From assembly GCA_963776845.1 (NCBI GenBank), contig CAVZOJ010000001.1:124001-188000 (forward strand): a stretch of 64,000 nt of DNA, given 5' to 3'. Source of the DNA: Roseitranquillus sp963776845. Its GTDB lineage: Bacteria > Pseudomonadota > Alphaproteobacteria > Rhodobacterales > Rhodobacteraceae. Made by a program: the position numbers and the translations under genes. Shown here piece after piece: positions 62,571 through 64,000 of this stretch (position 1 is the first letter of the stretch; each line of letters starts with the position of its first letter). The notes under the pieces are model-generated. The model was not told the origin of the DNA and ran no database searches. It saw nothing but the letters and a program-made list of their open reading frames with translations.

Positions 62571-63365
62571 ATGGATCTGGGAATCAACGGGCGGCGCGCC
62601 CTCATCACGGGCGGCGCCGGAGGACTTGGCACAGCCACCGCACGATTCCTCAAGGATGAAGGCGTCGAAGTCATCTTGACCGACCTTGACGAGGCAGAAC
62701 TGGATGAAGCGGCCGAGTCGCTCGGCGGCATGGCGCGCTATGTGGCGGACCTGACTGACGAGCATGCCGTCCAGACGCTCAGAAAGCGCGTTATCGATTC
62801 GCACGGCCCTATCGATATCCTCGTGTTCGGTGCTGGCGTGACCGGGGCAAAGGGTCACCCCTTGGAAATGACCGACGATGACTGGACCGAAGCGTGGAGC
62901 ACCGACTTCATGTCGGCAGTCCGGGTGATGCGCGCCCTGGTGCCCGACATGGCAGAGCGTGGGTGGGGCCGCGTCGTAGCAGTCGTATCAGAGAACGCGG
63001 TGCAGCCTTATTGGGACGAGGCGGTGTACAATACTGCAAAGGCCGCTCTTCTGAATTTCTCTCGCGGTCTGTCCCGAAAGTATCCCGAGCACGGGGTTCT
63101 GGTGAATACCGTGGCGCCCGCGTTCATCGAGACGCCGATGACGGACTTCATGATGGACAAGCGGGCGGAGGAACGAGGCGGCTCACGCGAAGAGGCAATC
63201 AGCAGCTTTCTGAAAGAAGAGCGTCCGTACCTCGCCCTGAAGCGTCGCGGCAAACCCGACGAAGTCGGTGCGGTGGTCGCATTCCTCTGCTCGGAGCTGG
63301 CAAGCTTTGTCAATGGCGCCTCCTGGCGCGTCGATGGCGGTGCCGTTGCAACGATGGGCGTCTAG
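62571..63365 (+). CDS. Short-chain dehydrogenase/reductase
   Basis: 264-aa SDR enzyme: cofactor motif TGGAGGLG (residues 13-20), ADLTDEHAVQ, the GAGVTG motif in place of NNAG, catalytic Ser in VVAVVSENAVQPY and the YNTAK (YxxxK) motif, then VNTVAPAFIETPM. The acidic TDLDEAEL after beta-2 suggests NAD preference. C-terminal SWRVDGGAVATMGV is typical. Substrate unknown. A perfect EcfG-type promoter suggests stress or stationary-phase expression. It overlaps the convergent treY by 4 bp. Confidence 0.92.
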   Translation: MDLGINGRRALITGGAGGLGTATARFLKDEGVEVILTDLDEAELDEAAESLGGMARYVADLTDEHAVQTLRKRVIDSHGPIDILVFGAGVTGAKGHPLEMTDDDWTEAWSTDFMSAVRVMRALVPDMAERGWGRVVAVVSENAVQPYWDEAVYNTAKAALLNFSRGLSRKYPEHGVLVNTVAPAFIETPMTDFMMDKRAEERGGSREEAISSFLKEERPYLALKRRGKPDEVGAVVAFLCSELASFVNGASWRVDGGAVATMGV

Positions 63366-64000
63366 TCGGGGATCAGGACCTCGACGGGCAACTCGCCGAT
63401 ATCGCGTGGAAGTGCGACACTGGCGCCGTCGTCGAACCTGGCACCGGTAAACACGCCGCGCCAGCCGCGGCCGACCTGCGGCAATTCCAGCGAAGCAACG
63501 GTCCCCCGCTCGAACGCATCAAGGAAGCCGAGCCCGCGCATCGTTGCGATGACGACCACGCATGCATCGGCATCGCGCCGGAGAAACGCAAACCAAAGGC
63601 CGCCATCGTAACCGCGGGCGGGCAAGGGTTCATACGCCCCGTGCGTGAAGAGCCTGGGATGGTCGTGCCTGAGCGGCAGGACGGAGGCGAGGACATCGAT
63701 CTTGCGCAGAGGAGTCGACGAAGTTCCGGCGCCCTGCAACGCCTGCGCCGCCTCCGCGAAGTCCACAGGGCGCCGATTGTCTGGGTCGACGAGAGAGAAG
63801 TCGCCCATCTCGCTGCCCTGATAGATGTCGGGTACGCCCGGCACGGTTAGCTTGAGCAGCGTTTGTGTCAGCCCATTCACCCGCCCTGCGCGTGCGAACG
63901 GGCTGAGCGTGGCGTGAAAGTCGCTTTGGAAAGCCTCATTTTTGGGGTCGAAAAGTGACTCGACGTAGGTGCTGATCACGGCCTCGTAGTCTTCGTCCTC
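63362..64000 (-). CDS. treY: Malto-oligosyltrehalose synthase, C-terminal part
   Basis: The last 212 residues of a GH13-type enzyme cut by the window edge; the frame is open to 64000. Visible stretches are SDFHATLSPFARAGRVNGLT, LLKLTVPGVPDIYQGSEMGD, FSLVDPDNRRPVDFAEAAQA and ALPRDIGELPVEVLIPD. These are typical of TreY, which turns the reducing end of malto-oligosaccharides into a trehalose bond in the TreY-TreZ pathway. No treZ is visible. The convergent SDR with an EcfG promoter fits a stress-related neighbourhood. Confidence 0.9.
   Translation of the reverse strand, partial: EDEDYEAVISTYVESLFDPKNEAFQSDFHATLSPFARAGRVNGLTQTLLKLTVPGVPDIYQGSEMGDFSLVDPDNRRPVDFAEAAQALQGAGTSSTPLRKIDVLASVLPLRHDHPRLFTHGAYEPLPARGYDGGLWFAFLRRDADACVVVIATMRGLGFLDAFERGTVASLELPQVGRGWRGVFTGARFDDGASVALPRDIGELPVEVLIPD

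Overview
This GC-rich window looks like an alphaproteobacterial chromosome, most likely Rhodobacterales/Rhodobacteraceae. The evidence is the gene set: a TrcR-type DUF1013 regulator, COQ9, DUF3572, DUF2312, DUF6455, a TIGR01244 sulfur transferase, a PleD-like diguanylate cyclase, an SSS-type sensor kinase and an EcfG-type promoter (GGAAC-N16-CGTT). No genus can be read with confidence.

Layout. (1) 1-11.9 kb is ordinary chromosome: an aldo/keto reductase (cut by the window edge), an XRE regulator, a fatty acid desaturase, a DMT transporter, a Nudix hydrolase with a DUF983 protein, pleD, DUF3572, an MttB-like methyltransferase, an H-NOX / HNOBA-GGDEF signalling pair, and small envelope proteins. 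(2) 11.9-21.1 kb is a graveyard of nested mobile DNA. One IS21-type istA gene is split over about 6 kb by an intact IS1182 element and by an IS110-family complex (one intact transposase, one broken inverted copy, a 432-bp tandem duplication and a 184-bp repeat). Next come a broken IS481/IS5 hybrid, an IS3 fragment and a decayed phage lysis cassette. (3) 21.3-27.1 kb is an intact arsR/permease/thioredoxin/MBL/MFS cluster followed by the manganese pair mntH/mntR. (4) 27.7-36.6 kb is a second mobile block: an IS91-type integrase-transposase pair, ISL3, an istB fragment, a truncated IS1634 copy, and a broken phage integrase beside tRNA-Thr; a frameshifted GGDEF gene sits inside it. (5) 36.6-47.3 kb is chromosomal: an iron-type ABC permease, small conserved proteins, a FliM/FliN-like protein, a response regulator / SSS-histidine kinase operon, an XRE/DUF2083 regulator and a twin PRC-barrel envelope protein. 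(6) 47.3-52.1 kb is a third mobile block: IS256, two phage-integrase ruins and a second IS1634. (7) 52.1-64 kb is housekeeping: trcR, RNase T2, quinone oxidoreductase with COQ9, rpsU, mscL, a GST, ytoQ-pheT, a Crp/Fnr regulator, an SDR under a strong EcfG-like promoter, and the 3' part of treY.

The most unusual feature is a set of tiny palindromic insertions (about 27 to 60 bp, at least three sequence classes) found inside transposase and integrase genes of IS21, IS110, IS91, IS256 and IS1634, and not seen in the housekeeping genes here. Several keep the reading frame. In one class the hairpin arms differ in sequence at each site but stay complementary, around a shared core that resembles a tRNA T-arm. 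A second highlight is an H-NOX protein that lacks the haem-ligating histidine and most of the YxSxR motif, although it is translationally coupled to an HNOBA-diguanylate cyclase.
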